A stretch of DNA of 9,009 bases from assembly GCA_024691625.1 (NCBI GenBank), contig JAILNL010000056.1, positions 1 through 9,009 on the forward strand, in the 5' to 3' direction. Below are positions 1-5,274 of the stretch, piece after piece; position 1 is the stretch's first letter; the number at the start of each line of letters is the position of its first letter. Origin of the DNA: Schwartzia sp. (in: firmicutes). Lineage in GTDB: Bacteria > Bacillota > Negativicutes > Selenomonadales > Selenomonadaceae. The position numbers and the translations under genes were made by a program. The notes beneath the pieces were generated by a model. That model saw only the letters and a list, made by a program, of their open reading frames with translations. It did not search any database and was not told where the DNA came from.

Positions 1-90
1 ACCTCTCCTAGGCACTTCACATAAATTTCTTAACATAAAATAATGTTCTGATACTTGCTTTTCATTGAAGGAAATTTTCTCAAATCAGTG

Positions 91-96
91 TATAAT
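91..96 (+). promoter_or_regulatory. candidate -10 element for the thioesterase pair
   Basis: A perfect TATAAT hexamer lies 33 bases upstream of the proposed TTG start at 129, giving a predicted leader of about 26 bases that contains the Shine-Dalgarno sequence. The -35 is weak: the best match, TTGAAG at 65-70, leaves a 20-base spacer, which is longer than optimal. A second, overlapping option is TATGAT at 100-105 with TTCTCA at 77-82 (17-base spacer). The promoter is therefore placed with confidence only to this short region. Bases 1-90 hold no gene or hairpin that I can support. Confidence 0.5.
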
Positions 97-128
97 AGTT
101 ATGATATTGTATGGGAGGGCGAATCATT

Positions 129-584
129 TTGGAAAAAAAGCTTATCTTGGAAAAACTCCGGGCACTGTATCACACGAACCCCTTTGTACGGCTTCTGGAT
201 ATAGTCATTGACGATGCAGGTCCCGGCTGGGCAAAAAGCCACATGCTCGTCCGTCCTGAGCTTGTAAATATGGCAGGCTACCTGCACGGCGGCGCCCTCG
301 AAACTCTCGTGGACAATCTGTGCGGCGTCGCAGGACGCACCCTCGGAAAGGATGTCGTCACTCAGAATATTGCCCTCAGCTACATAAAAAATATCCGCGA
401 AGGAGACACAGCCCACGCGGAAACGCGAATCCTTCACAACGGAAACCGTACCATCGTCATGAAGTTCGAAGCCGTCTCCGACAGCGGCGCGCTTCTCTGT
501 GAAGGCACGGCAACCATGTTTGTAAAGAGAGCCGATGAAAATTTCACCGATTTATGGGACGAAGGGAGCGCCTGCATTGGATAA
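129..584 (+). CDS. PaaI-type hotdog-fold thioesterase, first copy
   Basis: This is a small (151 residue) hotdog-fold acyl-CoA thioesterase of the PaaI/THEM2 group, predicted cytosolic and hydrolysing acyl- or aryl-CoA thioesters; the substrate cannot be read from the sequence. The signature is HGGAL at residues 53-57, followed by a helix in which Asp62 (LVDN) occupies the position of the catalytic Asp known in PaaI and human THEM2. The length fits the family. I chose TTG at 129 rather than the in-frame ATG at 111: a strong Shine-Dalgarno GGGAGGG (113-119) sits 9 bases before the TTG, whereas the ATG has no ribosome binding site and overlaps this Shine-Dalgarno. The 3' end overlaps the second thioesterase by 8 bases, so the two are surely co-transcribed. 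There is no signal peptide or membrane segment. Confidence 0.85.
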   Translation: MEKKLILEKLRALYHTNPFVRLLDIVIDDAGPGWAKSHMLVRPELVNMAGYLHGGALETLVDNLCGVAGRTLGKDVVTQNIALSYIKNIREGDTAHAETRILHNGNRTIVMKFEAVSDSGALLCEGTATMFVKRADENFTDLWDEGSACIG

Positions 585-1023
585 GGAAACCTGCCTGGGA
601 ATAATACAGGATATATTCAGCACCAACGAATTTGTTAAACACTGCGGCATCATTATAGATGATGTGGAATGCGGTGTATCTCATCTTCACATGGATATAG
701 CAAAAGAGGTTCACACGAACCTCACGGGCTTCGTTCACGGCGGCGCCCTGAACACTCTGGCTAACACAGCCGTAGGAGTTGCCTGCTGCACAGTAGGCGC
801 GCGGACAGTCACCCTGAACATCACGACTGATTTTATTTCAAACCTGCAGGCAGGACATACCGCATGGGCTGAAGCTCATGTGAAGCACCGAGGACACTCA
901 ACTATCGTGCTCATCTGCGATATATTCGAAAAAAAGCCCGACGGCACCCGCCGCCCACTCACACATACCATCGCCTCCATGTTTGTGCAGGCAGACGATG
1001 ACCGCGTACCGAAAGAATGGTAA
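577..1023 (+). CDS. PaaI-type hotdog-fold thioesterase homologue, second copy, lacking the usual acidic residue
   Basis: This is a tandem paralogue of the preceding gene (148 residues), with the same layout: a short N-terminal helix, FVHGGALNTL at residues 52-61, then the central hotdog helix. Where the first copy has Asp62, this one has Asn63 (LANT, codon AAC at 763-765), so the canonical catalytic acid of PaaI/THEM2 enzymes is missing. It may be a non-catalytic partner in a hetero-oligomer, a binding protein, or an enzyme with different chemistry. The start is taken as TTG at 577 because GAAGGGAG (561-568) lies 8 bases upstream; an in-frame ATG at 535 lies inside the previous gene with no ribosome binding site. 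The TTG overlaps the upstream stop (TTGGATAA), which indicates translational coupling. The gene ends 5 bases before a terminator hairpin. Confidence 0.82.
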   Translation: MDKETCLGIIQDIFSTNEFVKHCGIIIDDVECGVSHLHMDIAKEVHTNLTGFVHGGALNTLANTAVGVACCTVGARTVTLNITTDFISNLQAGHTAWAEAHVKHRGHSTIVLICDIFEKKPDGTRRPLTHTIASMFVQADDDRVPKEW

Positions 1024-1028
1024 AAAAT

Positions 1029-1070
1029 AAACCCTGTTCCTCGTATCTGCGAAGAACAGGGTTTTTATTT
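1029..1070. terminator. bidirectional intrinsic terminator between convergent operons
   Basis: The arms at 1029-1043 and 1050-1064 form a 15-bp stem with one C-A mismatch (1040/1053) and a 6-base loop. It is followed on the + strand by a run of T and preceded by a run of A, which gives a T-run on the minus strand. It sits between the second thioesterase (+) and the phosphohexomutase (-), as expected for a shared terminator. Confidence 0.9.
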
Positions 1071-1073
1071 ACC

Positions 1074-2573
1074 TTATTTCAGTTTTGAAATATCCAGACC
1101 TTCGAGGCCGTCCAGAAGCTCGGCCATCTTTTTGATGATTTCCGCGACACTTCCCTTTTCTCTGCCTTCCACATTCATAGGCATGAGCGGGTCATGGAGC
1201 GACATACGGAGAAGCGCCCAACCCTGGGGGAATATCAGGCGCACGCCCTCGTAGGACGGCGAAGCGATACCGATTCCTGCGGCCTTTGCGCGCTTTTCAA
1301 GCTCCACAAGAACCGCGTCGCCTGCGGCATGGGCGTCCTCTGCGGTGACAGGCAGGCGGATTTCCTTGCTCTCGGCAGGCTCCTTCAGTGTCGCCACAAG
1401 GGAGCCCAAATCCTTTCCTTCATTATGAAGCTTTGCGGCAGCAATCAAAAGCTTAACCGCAAGAAATGCACCGTCGTCGAGGTAATAGTTTTCGCTGAGG
1501 GCGCCGTGTCCCGAGGTCTCGATAGCCAGAGGAGAAACAACGCCTTCCTTATCAAGACGGATGCTCTCATTGATTACATTTTTATATCCGCGCTGGAAGC
1601 GGTGATGCTTGAGGCCCAGCTCCTTTTCAAGGAATACAGTAAGCTCGTCGGATGTGACGGAGTCGGTGACGATGGTGCTGCCCGGATAGTCCGGCGCGAG
1701 GATAGCCGCCATCATGGCGATAAGCGCGTTGCGGCAGATTTCACGTCCATCAGAAAGCACCGCGCTCATGCGGTCAACGTCCGTATCAAAGATGAGTCCC
1801 AGGTCGGCTTCGTTTTTGCGGACCGCGGACTGTATGGACTCCATAGCCTCTTTGTTTTCAGGGTTCGGGATATGGTTCGGGAAATGTCCGTCAGGCTCAA
1901 GGAACTGGCTGCCCGAAATATCCGCTCCCAGCGGCTCAAGCACCTCAGTGGCGAAAAATCCTCCTGCGCCGTTACCCGCGTCAACTACGATATGCATGCC
2001 CTTGAGAGGCTGCGCGTCCTCTGTTCCGATACCCTCGCGGATTTTCTCACGAAGGAAACGCGCGTATCTGGTGATAAGAGCGCACGGGTGAGCCGTGCGG
2101 TCAGAGGACTGCGGCTCAAGCGCTGCCGCGTTCGTAAGAAGCTCCTTTATATCTGCCTTTTCAAGTCCGCCGTCCTTCGTGAAGAACTTCATTCCGTTGC
2201 GGTTGAAGGGCAGATGGCTTGCGGTCATCATGATGGAACCGTCAGCCTTTGTCTCGTCAAAAAGAATGGACATGAACATTGCAGGGGTAGATGCCAGTCC
2301 GCAGTCGAGAGCCCGTGCCCCAGATGCCGTGATTGCCTGCAGCGCTTCGAAGCGCAGCGGGTCAGCCGTGAGCCTGGAATCATTTCCCACAGCGACAGTC
2401 AAATCATGCGCCGGTTTTCCCGTGCGCTTTTCAAGCCAGCGTACGAACGCGCCCGCAATACGGTTTACCACTGCAGGTGTCAGGTTGACTTCCTCTCCTT
2501 CGATTCCTTCCATGGCAACACCACGGACATCGCTGCCGTTCTGCAGCTTCAGCATATTTTTTTCATCATTCAT
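1074..2573 (-). CDS. phosphomannomutase/phosphoglucomutase family (alpha-D-phosphohexomutase)
   Basis: This 499-residue cytosolic enzyme belongs to the alpha-D-phosphohexomutase superfamily (COG1109-like), which interconverts hexose 6-phosphate and 1-phosphate to supply nucleotide sugars. All four functional loops are visible: the phosphoserine loop TASH (117-120, catalytic Ser119), the Mg2+ loop DTDVDR (263-268), the sugar-specificity loop ETSGH (352-356), and a C-terminal phosphate-binding loop RMSLHDP (456-462). The last differs from the common R-x-S-N-T form and resembles the RxSLHDPxxPxN variant I associate with one subfamily, including plant-type members. ATG at 2573 is preceded by AAGGAG (2583-2588) at good spacing. 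It lies 13 bases downstream of the aldolase stop, so the two form an operon. Whether it is a glucose or mannose mutase (or both) cannot be decided from sequence. The gene is intact. Confidence 0.92.
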   Translation of the reverse strand: MNDEKNMLKLQNGSDVRGVAMEGIEGEEVNLTPAVVNRIAGAFVRWLEKRTGKPAHDLTVAVGNDSRLTADPLRFEALQAITASGARALDCGLASTPAMFMSILFDETKADGSIMMTASHLPFNRNGMKFFTKDGGLEKADIKELLTNAAALEPQSSDRTAHPCALITRYARFLREKIREGIGTEDAQPLKGMHIVVDAGNGAGGFFATEVLEPLGADISGSQFLEPDGHFPNHIPNPENKEAMESIQSAVRKNEADLGLIFDTDVDRMSAVLSDGREICRNALIAMMAAILAPDYPGSTIVTDSVTSDELTVFLEKELGLKHHRFQRGYKNVINESIRLDKEGVVSPLAIETSGHGALSENYYLDDGAFLAVKLLIAAAKLHNEGKDLGSLVATLKEPAESKEIRLPVTAEDAHAAGDAVLVELEKRAKAAGIGIASPSYEGVRLIFPQGWALLRMSLHDPLMPMNVEGREKGSVAEIIKKMAELLDGLEGLDISKLK

Positions 2574-2586
2574 TACAGTAATCTCC

Positions 2587-3246
2587 TTATCCTTGTTTTA
2601 CCTTATCAGGATATTGCAGCCGCAAATCCTCAACAGGAATCTGCGGAACCACTTTCCCTTCGTTCAAAAGCTTCGCGTTGAGATATACCTCCGCCGCCTC
2701 TTCCACGTAAGCGGCCTTCAGAAGTGCCTCATCAAGGGATTTTTCGTCCACGGTCAGCACGCCGTGCGCCGCCATGAGCAGTGCATCTGCTCTCTGCAAC
2801 GGCTCACGGACAGCCTCCGCCAGCGCCTCAGATCCCTGCCGCCCGTATTTTGCCACGGGAATCACGCCGTCCTTCAGCCCAAGATGCCCCATTTCCGCCA
2901 TTATGCACGGAATCGGCTACCTCAGAACCGCAAATACAAGAGCAAATTTCGAATGAGTGTGAACTATTGCCGTGACGTCGGACCTCTCATCATACGCCGC
3001 AAGGTGCATGAGCGCTTCGCTGGTAGGCCGCAGTCCATTCAGAGACTCCACTACCTTTGCCTCCATGTCCATGACTACAACGTCCTCAGGGCGCATGGTC
3101 TGCCTGTCCACTCCCGTAGGTGTCATGCATATAAGGCCTGTTTCCCTGTCCCGCACGCTGAAATTTCCCGAGCGGTGACGGCACAGCCCCATGTCCTCCG
3201 CCGCCTTTGCGACGCGGACGACTTCCTTTTTCAGTTCTTCGAGCAT
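2587..3246 (-). pseudogene. class II aldolase (FucA-like) interrupted by an in-frame TAG at codon 110
   Basis: The gene encodes a 219-codon zinc-dependent class II aldolase of the L-fuculose-1-phosphate/adducin group, which cleaves sugar 1-phosphates to DHAP and an aldehyde. Reading straight through, the landmarks are GNFSVR (28-33), Glu77 in RPTSEA (the catalytic Glu73 of E. coli FucA), zinc ligands His96 and His98 (VHTH), and the third zinc His161 (AAHG). The total length is normal for the family. A TAG at 2917-2919 stops translation after residue 109; downstream PIPCIMAEMGHLG continues in the same frame with no indel. A Lys codon AAG is one base away, and Lys before PIP is common here. The first fragment lacks His161 and the second lacks Glu77 and His96/98, so neither alone should be active. 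ATG at 3246 has the Shine-Dalgarno AAGGGGG (3254-3260). Only a weak promoter candidate is seen (TTGGCT 3292-3297, GATAAC 3268-3273, 18-base spacer). This is either a recent pseudogene, a readthrough gene or a sequencing error. Confidence 0.85.
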
Positions 3247-3261
3247 AGGGACACCCCCTTT

Positions 3262-3591
3262 TCACGAGTTATCTGATTTTAGTCTTTTCTCAGCCAAATA
3301 ATACACTTCGTTATCTGACCTGATGCCGATAATGATGATTCGCATATTCTGTTTTTCACGCACAAGATCATAAACAACCCTGATGCCGTATTTTTTAAGT
3401 TTTATTTTTAGAAAACCAGAAAGATTAGTGCCGTTCTTATTCCCAAGCGGTTTGCCATAACCGCCTTCGTAATCTGGCAGCGGATTTGAAGAGACTTTCT
3501 CTATTGCTTTTAAGACGGGAATCCTCTGAGAGCCGTCCAGTTTCTTTAAGTCATCAACTGCTTCCGGACGATATTCAATATTCCAACTCAT
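3262..3591 (-). CDS. RelE-family type II toxin (probable mRNA interferase)
   Basis: This 109-residue basic protein has the RelE/ParE fold pattern: two N-terminal helices (EAVDDLKKL, VLKAIEKV), then a beta-sheet core SGFLKIKLKKYGIRVVYDL and MRIIIIGIRSDNEVYYLA. Lys62, Lys64, Arg71, Arg91 and Tyr97 match the order and spacing of E. coli RelE Lys52, Lys54, Arg61, Arg81 and Tyr87, which supports ribosome-dependent mRNA cleavage rather than ParE-type gyrase poisoning. Its ATG overlaps the antitoxin stop by 4 bases (ATGA), so translation is coupled; GGAGG lies rather far upstream (13 bases). Its TGA ends only 15 bases before the aldolase start, with no room for a terminator, so readthrough into the aldolase is likely. 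Confidence 0.88.
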   Translation of the reverse strand: MSWNIEYRPEAVDDLKKLDGSQRIPVLKAIEKVSSNPLPDYEGGYGKPLGNKNGTNLSGFLKIKLKKYGIRVVYDLVREKQNMRIIIIGIRSDNEVYYLAEKRLKSDNS

Positions 3592-3914
3592 TCTATTTCA
3601 ATATCCTCCGCAGCTTTAAGGTCATCTTCAGATATTCCCAGCTCTTTCATGACCTCACCATGTCTATATATTTTTTTAGGAGCATTCTTTGTGCGTTCTT
3701 TAGCTAGAAGCAGAAGTTTCATGTCTGCTATTTCATCCAATATAGATATGTATTCTTCAGGGGACATTAAAACACATTCCGGATTATTATTTTTGATGAC
3801 AACTTTAGGCCCGTTGCTGCGTACATCTGCAAATATCTTGCCGGCCATGCCTTTATTGAAGTTAGAAATAGGAACAGAATTTTGTATCGCACTTCTCAGA
3901 GATATCTTCGGCAT
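3588..3914 (-). CDS. Phd/YefM (RelB-like) antitoxin
   Basis: This 108-residue antitoxin pairs with the downstream RelE-type toxin. The N-terminal part (about residues 14-55: PISNFNKGM..., VVIKNNNPECVLMSPEEY) follows the Phd/YefM dimerisation and DNA-binding domain pattern. The C-terminal part is charged and helical (LLAKERTKNAPKKI..., acidic tail DIEIE) and is the expected toxin-neutralising segment. ATG at 3914 has a modest GGTGAT-type ribosome binding site. The promoter and a palindromic operator candidate lie immediately upstream; antitoxins of this family usually autorepress, so that is the inferred regulation. It is AT-richer than the metabolic genes to its left, consistent with horizontal acquisition. 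Confidence 0.88.
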   Translation of the reverse strand: MPKISLRSAIQNSVPISNFNKGMAGKIFADVRSNGPKVVIKNNNPECVLMSPEEYISILDEIADMKLLLLAKERTKNAPKKIYRHGEVMKELGISEDDLKAAEDIEIE

Positions 3915-3937
3915 AATATATCACCATCCTTTTCTAT

Positions 3938-3966
3938 AGTATATTATTTATAGATAAATTTATCAA
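3938..3966 (-). promoter_or_regulatory. promoter of the toxin-antitoxin operon
   Basis: Reading the minus strand, TTGATA (3961-3966) and TATACT (3938-3943) are separated by exactly 17 bases, a near-consensus sigma-70-type promoter. Transcription should begin about 17 bases before the antitoxin ATG. Confidence 0.8.
3953..3964. promoter_or_regulatory. candidate operator palindrome for the antitoxin
   Basis: GATAAATTTATC is a perfect 12-bp palindrome overlapping the -35 element of the toxin-antitoxin promoter. A second, weaker inverted pair, CTATA/TATAG (3934-3938 and 3949-3953), flanks the -10. The position is where an autorepressing Phd/YefM antitoxin would bind; binding itself is inferred. 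Confidence 0.5.
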
Positions 3967-4046
3967 CAATTATGGGACAAAAGAAAAGAATCCATTCCTT
4001 ATGATTCCCCGCCATTTTATCCCCAATTTCAGCACTAAAATGTGAT

Positions 4047-4075
4047 TTGACACAGCCAACCTGCACCGATAAAAT
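4047..4075 (+). promoter_or_regulatory. promoter of fic
   Basis: TTGACA (4047-4052, perfect -35) and TAAAAT (4070-4075, 5/6 -10) are 17 bases apart. The predicted transcription start is near 4082, which puts the in-frame ATG at 4079 at or before the transcript's 5' end and favours the downstream ATG at 4127. Together with the toxin-antitoxin promoter it makes 3915-4126 a divergent regulatory region; nothing else is recognised in it. Confidence 0.82.
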
Positions 4076-4126
4076 TTAATGAAGAGAGACTTATTCCCGA
4101 CCTCAATGAAGCAGTGGAGCATCTAT

Positions 4127-5107
4127 ATGAGTGAACATTACGAACCGCCAGTTACAATGACGGAAAAAATCACTAACTTAATCGTGGAAATAGGTGAGCT
4201 TGTCGGCTCTATCTCCACCCATGAAGCGATGAATCCGAATCCGGTTTTAAGACGTGAAAGCAGGATTCGTACCATTCATTCATCGCTTGCTATTGAGCAA
4301 AACACCCTGACACTGGAGCAAGTTTCCGATGTCATCAACGGAAAAAAAGTTTTGGGCCCTCCGCAGGACGTTCATGAAGTAAAAAATGCCTATGAAGCCT
4401 ACGAACGTGTATCGTCATTAGATCCATACAACGTCAAAAATCTGCTGTTGGCGCATAAGCTTATGATGAATGGCCTGGTAAAAGAAGCAGGCACGTTCCG
4501 CAGCGGCAATGTAGGCGTGTATGCCGGCAAAGAACTGGTTCATGCAGGTACGCCGGCAAAATATGTGCCAGATTTAGTGAAGCAGCTTTTTACATGGCTC
4601 AAAAGCTCAAAACTTCATCCTCTGGTTAAATCCTGTATTTTTCATTACGAATTTGAGTATATCCATCCATTTCAGGACGGAAACGGCAGAACAGGCAGGC
4701 TGTGGCAATCCCTCATCCTGCAAAAATGGAAGGATATATTTGCGTGGCTTCCTGTTGAAACCCTCGTGCATGAAAATCAGCAGGAGTATTATGATGTGCT
4801 GCAAAAAGCTGATAACAAAGGCGAATCCACAGAGTTTGTTGAATTTATGCTCAGCATGATTTGCGACGCATTAAAAGAAATCAGCAAGACTCAAAATGGT
4901 CTTGAATTATCCGCAAGAGCCGCAACAAACGAAGAGAAAGTTCTCTCCATGCTGAAACAGGATAATTCTCTTTCATCAAACATGCTGGCTAATTCTCTGG
5001 GGATTACGCAGCGTCAAGCACAAAGGATTTTGTCAAAGCTGAAAGAAAGCGGACGAATTGCAAGGCATGGTTCAAATAAAAGCGGTTATTGGGAAGTAAT
5101 TGAATAA
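4127..5107 (+). CDS. fic: Fic-family protein (AMP-transferase type) with C-terminal winged helix
   Basis: This Fic-domain protein (326 residues from the chosen start) is of the type that transfers AMP from ATP to Ser/Thr/Tyr hydroxyls of target proteins; its target is unknown. The Fic core motif is complete: HPFQDGNGRTGR at residues 180-191, with His180 as general base and the metal-binding Asp184. An inhibitory-helix candidate lies N-terminal to the core, SLAIEQ (53-58), retaining Glu57 but with Gln where [S/T]xxxE[G/N] has Gly or Asn. Residues about 265-326 form a winged helix-turn-helix (LSSNMLANSLGITQRQAQRILSKLKESGRI). ATG at 4127 is preceded by GTGGAG (4114-4118) with about 7 bases spacing. 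An upstream in-frame ATG at 4079 would add 16 residues but has no ribosome binding site and coincides with the promoter's predicted start. The gene has its own promoter and terminator, and no small VbhA-like antitoxin gene is adjacent. Confidence 0.9.
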   Translation: MSEHYEPPVTMTEKITNLIVEIGELVGSISTHEAMNPNPVLRRESRIRTIHSSLAIEQNTLTLEQVSDVINGKKVLGPPQDVHEVKNAYEAYERVSSLDPYNVKNLLLAHKLMMNGLVKEAGTFRSGNVGVYAGKELVHAGTPAKYVPDLVKQLFTWLKSSKLHPLVKSCIFHYEFEYIHPFQDGNGRTGRLWQSLILQKWKDIFAWLPVETLVHENQQEYYDVLQKADNKGESTEFVEFMLSMICDALKEISKTQNGLELSARAATNEEKVLSMLKQDNSLSSNMLANSLGITQRQAQRILSKLKESGRIARHGSNKSGYWEVIE

Positions 5108-5117
5108 AATGAGATTC

Positions 5118-5144
5118 AGTCCCCGTTTAGACGGGGACTTTTTT
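5118..5144 (+). terminator. intrinsic terminator of fic
   Basis: AGTCCCCGT (5118-5126) pairs with ACGGGGACT (5131-5139) around a TTAG loop, followed by a run of six T. It starts 10 bases after the fic stop codon. Confidence 0.92.
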
Positions 5145-5160
5145 GTTTCGCAAACATAAA

Positions 5161-5176
5161 ACGACATGGATGTCGT
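5161..5176. repeat. dyad ACGACAT-GG-ATGTCGT
   Basis: A perfect 7-bp inverted repeat with a two-base centre. Its right arm is the start of the tandem repeat array that follows. It has no T-run of its own, so it does not look like a terminator. It may be a protein-binding site; function unknown. Confidence 0.7.
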
Positions 5177-5206
5177 AATAAATGTCGTAATAAATGTCGT
5201 AATAAA
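5171..5206. repeat. three perfect 12-bp tandem repeats (TGTCGTAATAAA)
   Basis: Three exact head-to-tail copies at 5171-5182, 5183-5194 and 5195-5206. Together with the inverted copy at 5161-5167 this gives four ATGTCGT half-sites within 46 bases. They lie between two terminators of convergent genes, so they are neither in a coding region nor at an obvious promoter. Confidence 0.9.
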
Positions 5207-5231
5207 TTTTTGACAGATACGCATTTCACGA

Positions 5232-5267
5232 AAAACGCACCCCGCCCGATTGAGCGAGGTGCGTTTT
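5232..5267 (-). terminator. intrinsic terminator of the Type III R-M operon
   Basis: The arms 5232-5245 and 5254-5267 form a 14-bp stem (one C-A mismatch at 5242/5257) with an 8-base loop. It begins 7 bases past the res stop codon on the minus strand. The stem ends in A/T runs on both sides, so it could act in either direction. Confidence 0.85.
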
Positions 5268-5274
5268 CTATGAC

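Noticed and set aside
1194..2681. Long open frame on the + strand opposite the phosphohexomutase and the aldolase 3' end
   Set aside because: It is an antisense shadow of GC-rich codons. The protein resembles no family I know and is Arg/Cys/His-rich, whereas the minus strand encodes a complete motif-bearing enzyme.
2917..2919. TAG as a pyrrolysine codon
   Set aside because: Class II aldolases are not known pyrrolysine proteins, the residue is not catalytic, and no pyl genes are in view.
2902..2930. Aldolase break as a frameshift
   Set aside because: The two pieces are in the same frame, 15 coding bases apart after the TAG, so no indel is needed.
2095..3276. Second long + strand open frame across the aldolase
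   Set aside because: It is antisense to two recognisable genes and has no ribosome binding site or domain pattern.
5161..5206. CRISPR-like array
   Set aside because: The repeats are 12 bp, contiguous, without spacers, and no cas genes are present.
5210..5238. TTGACA at 5210-5215 as a promoter reading right
   Set aside because: There is no -10 match at 16-18 bases spacing, and it would fire into the R-M terminator and antisense to res.
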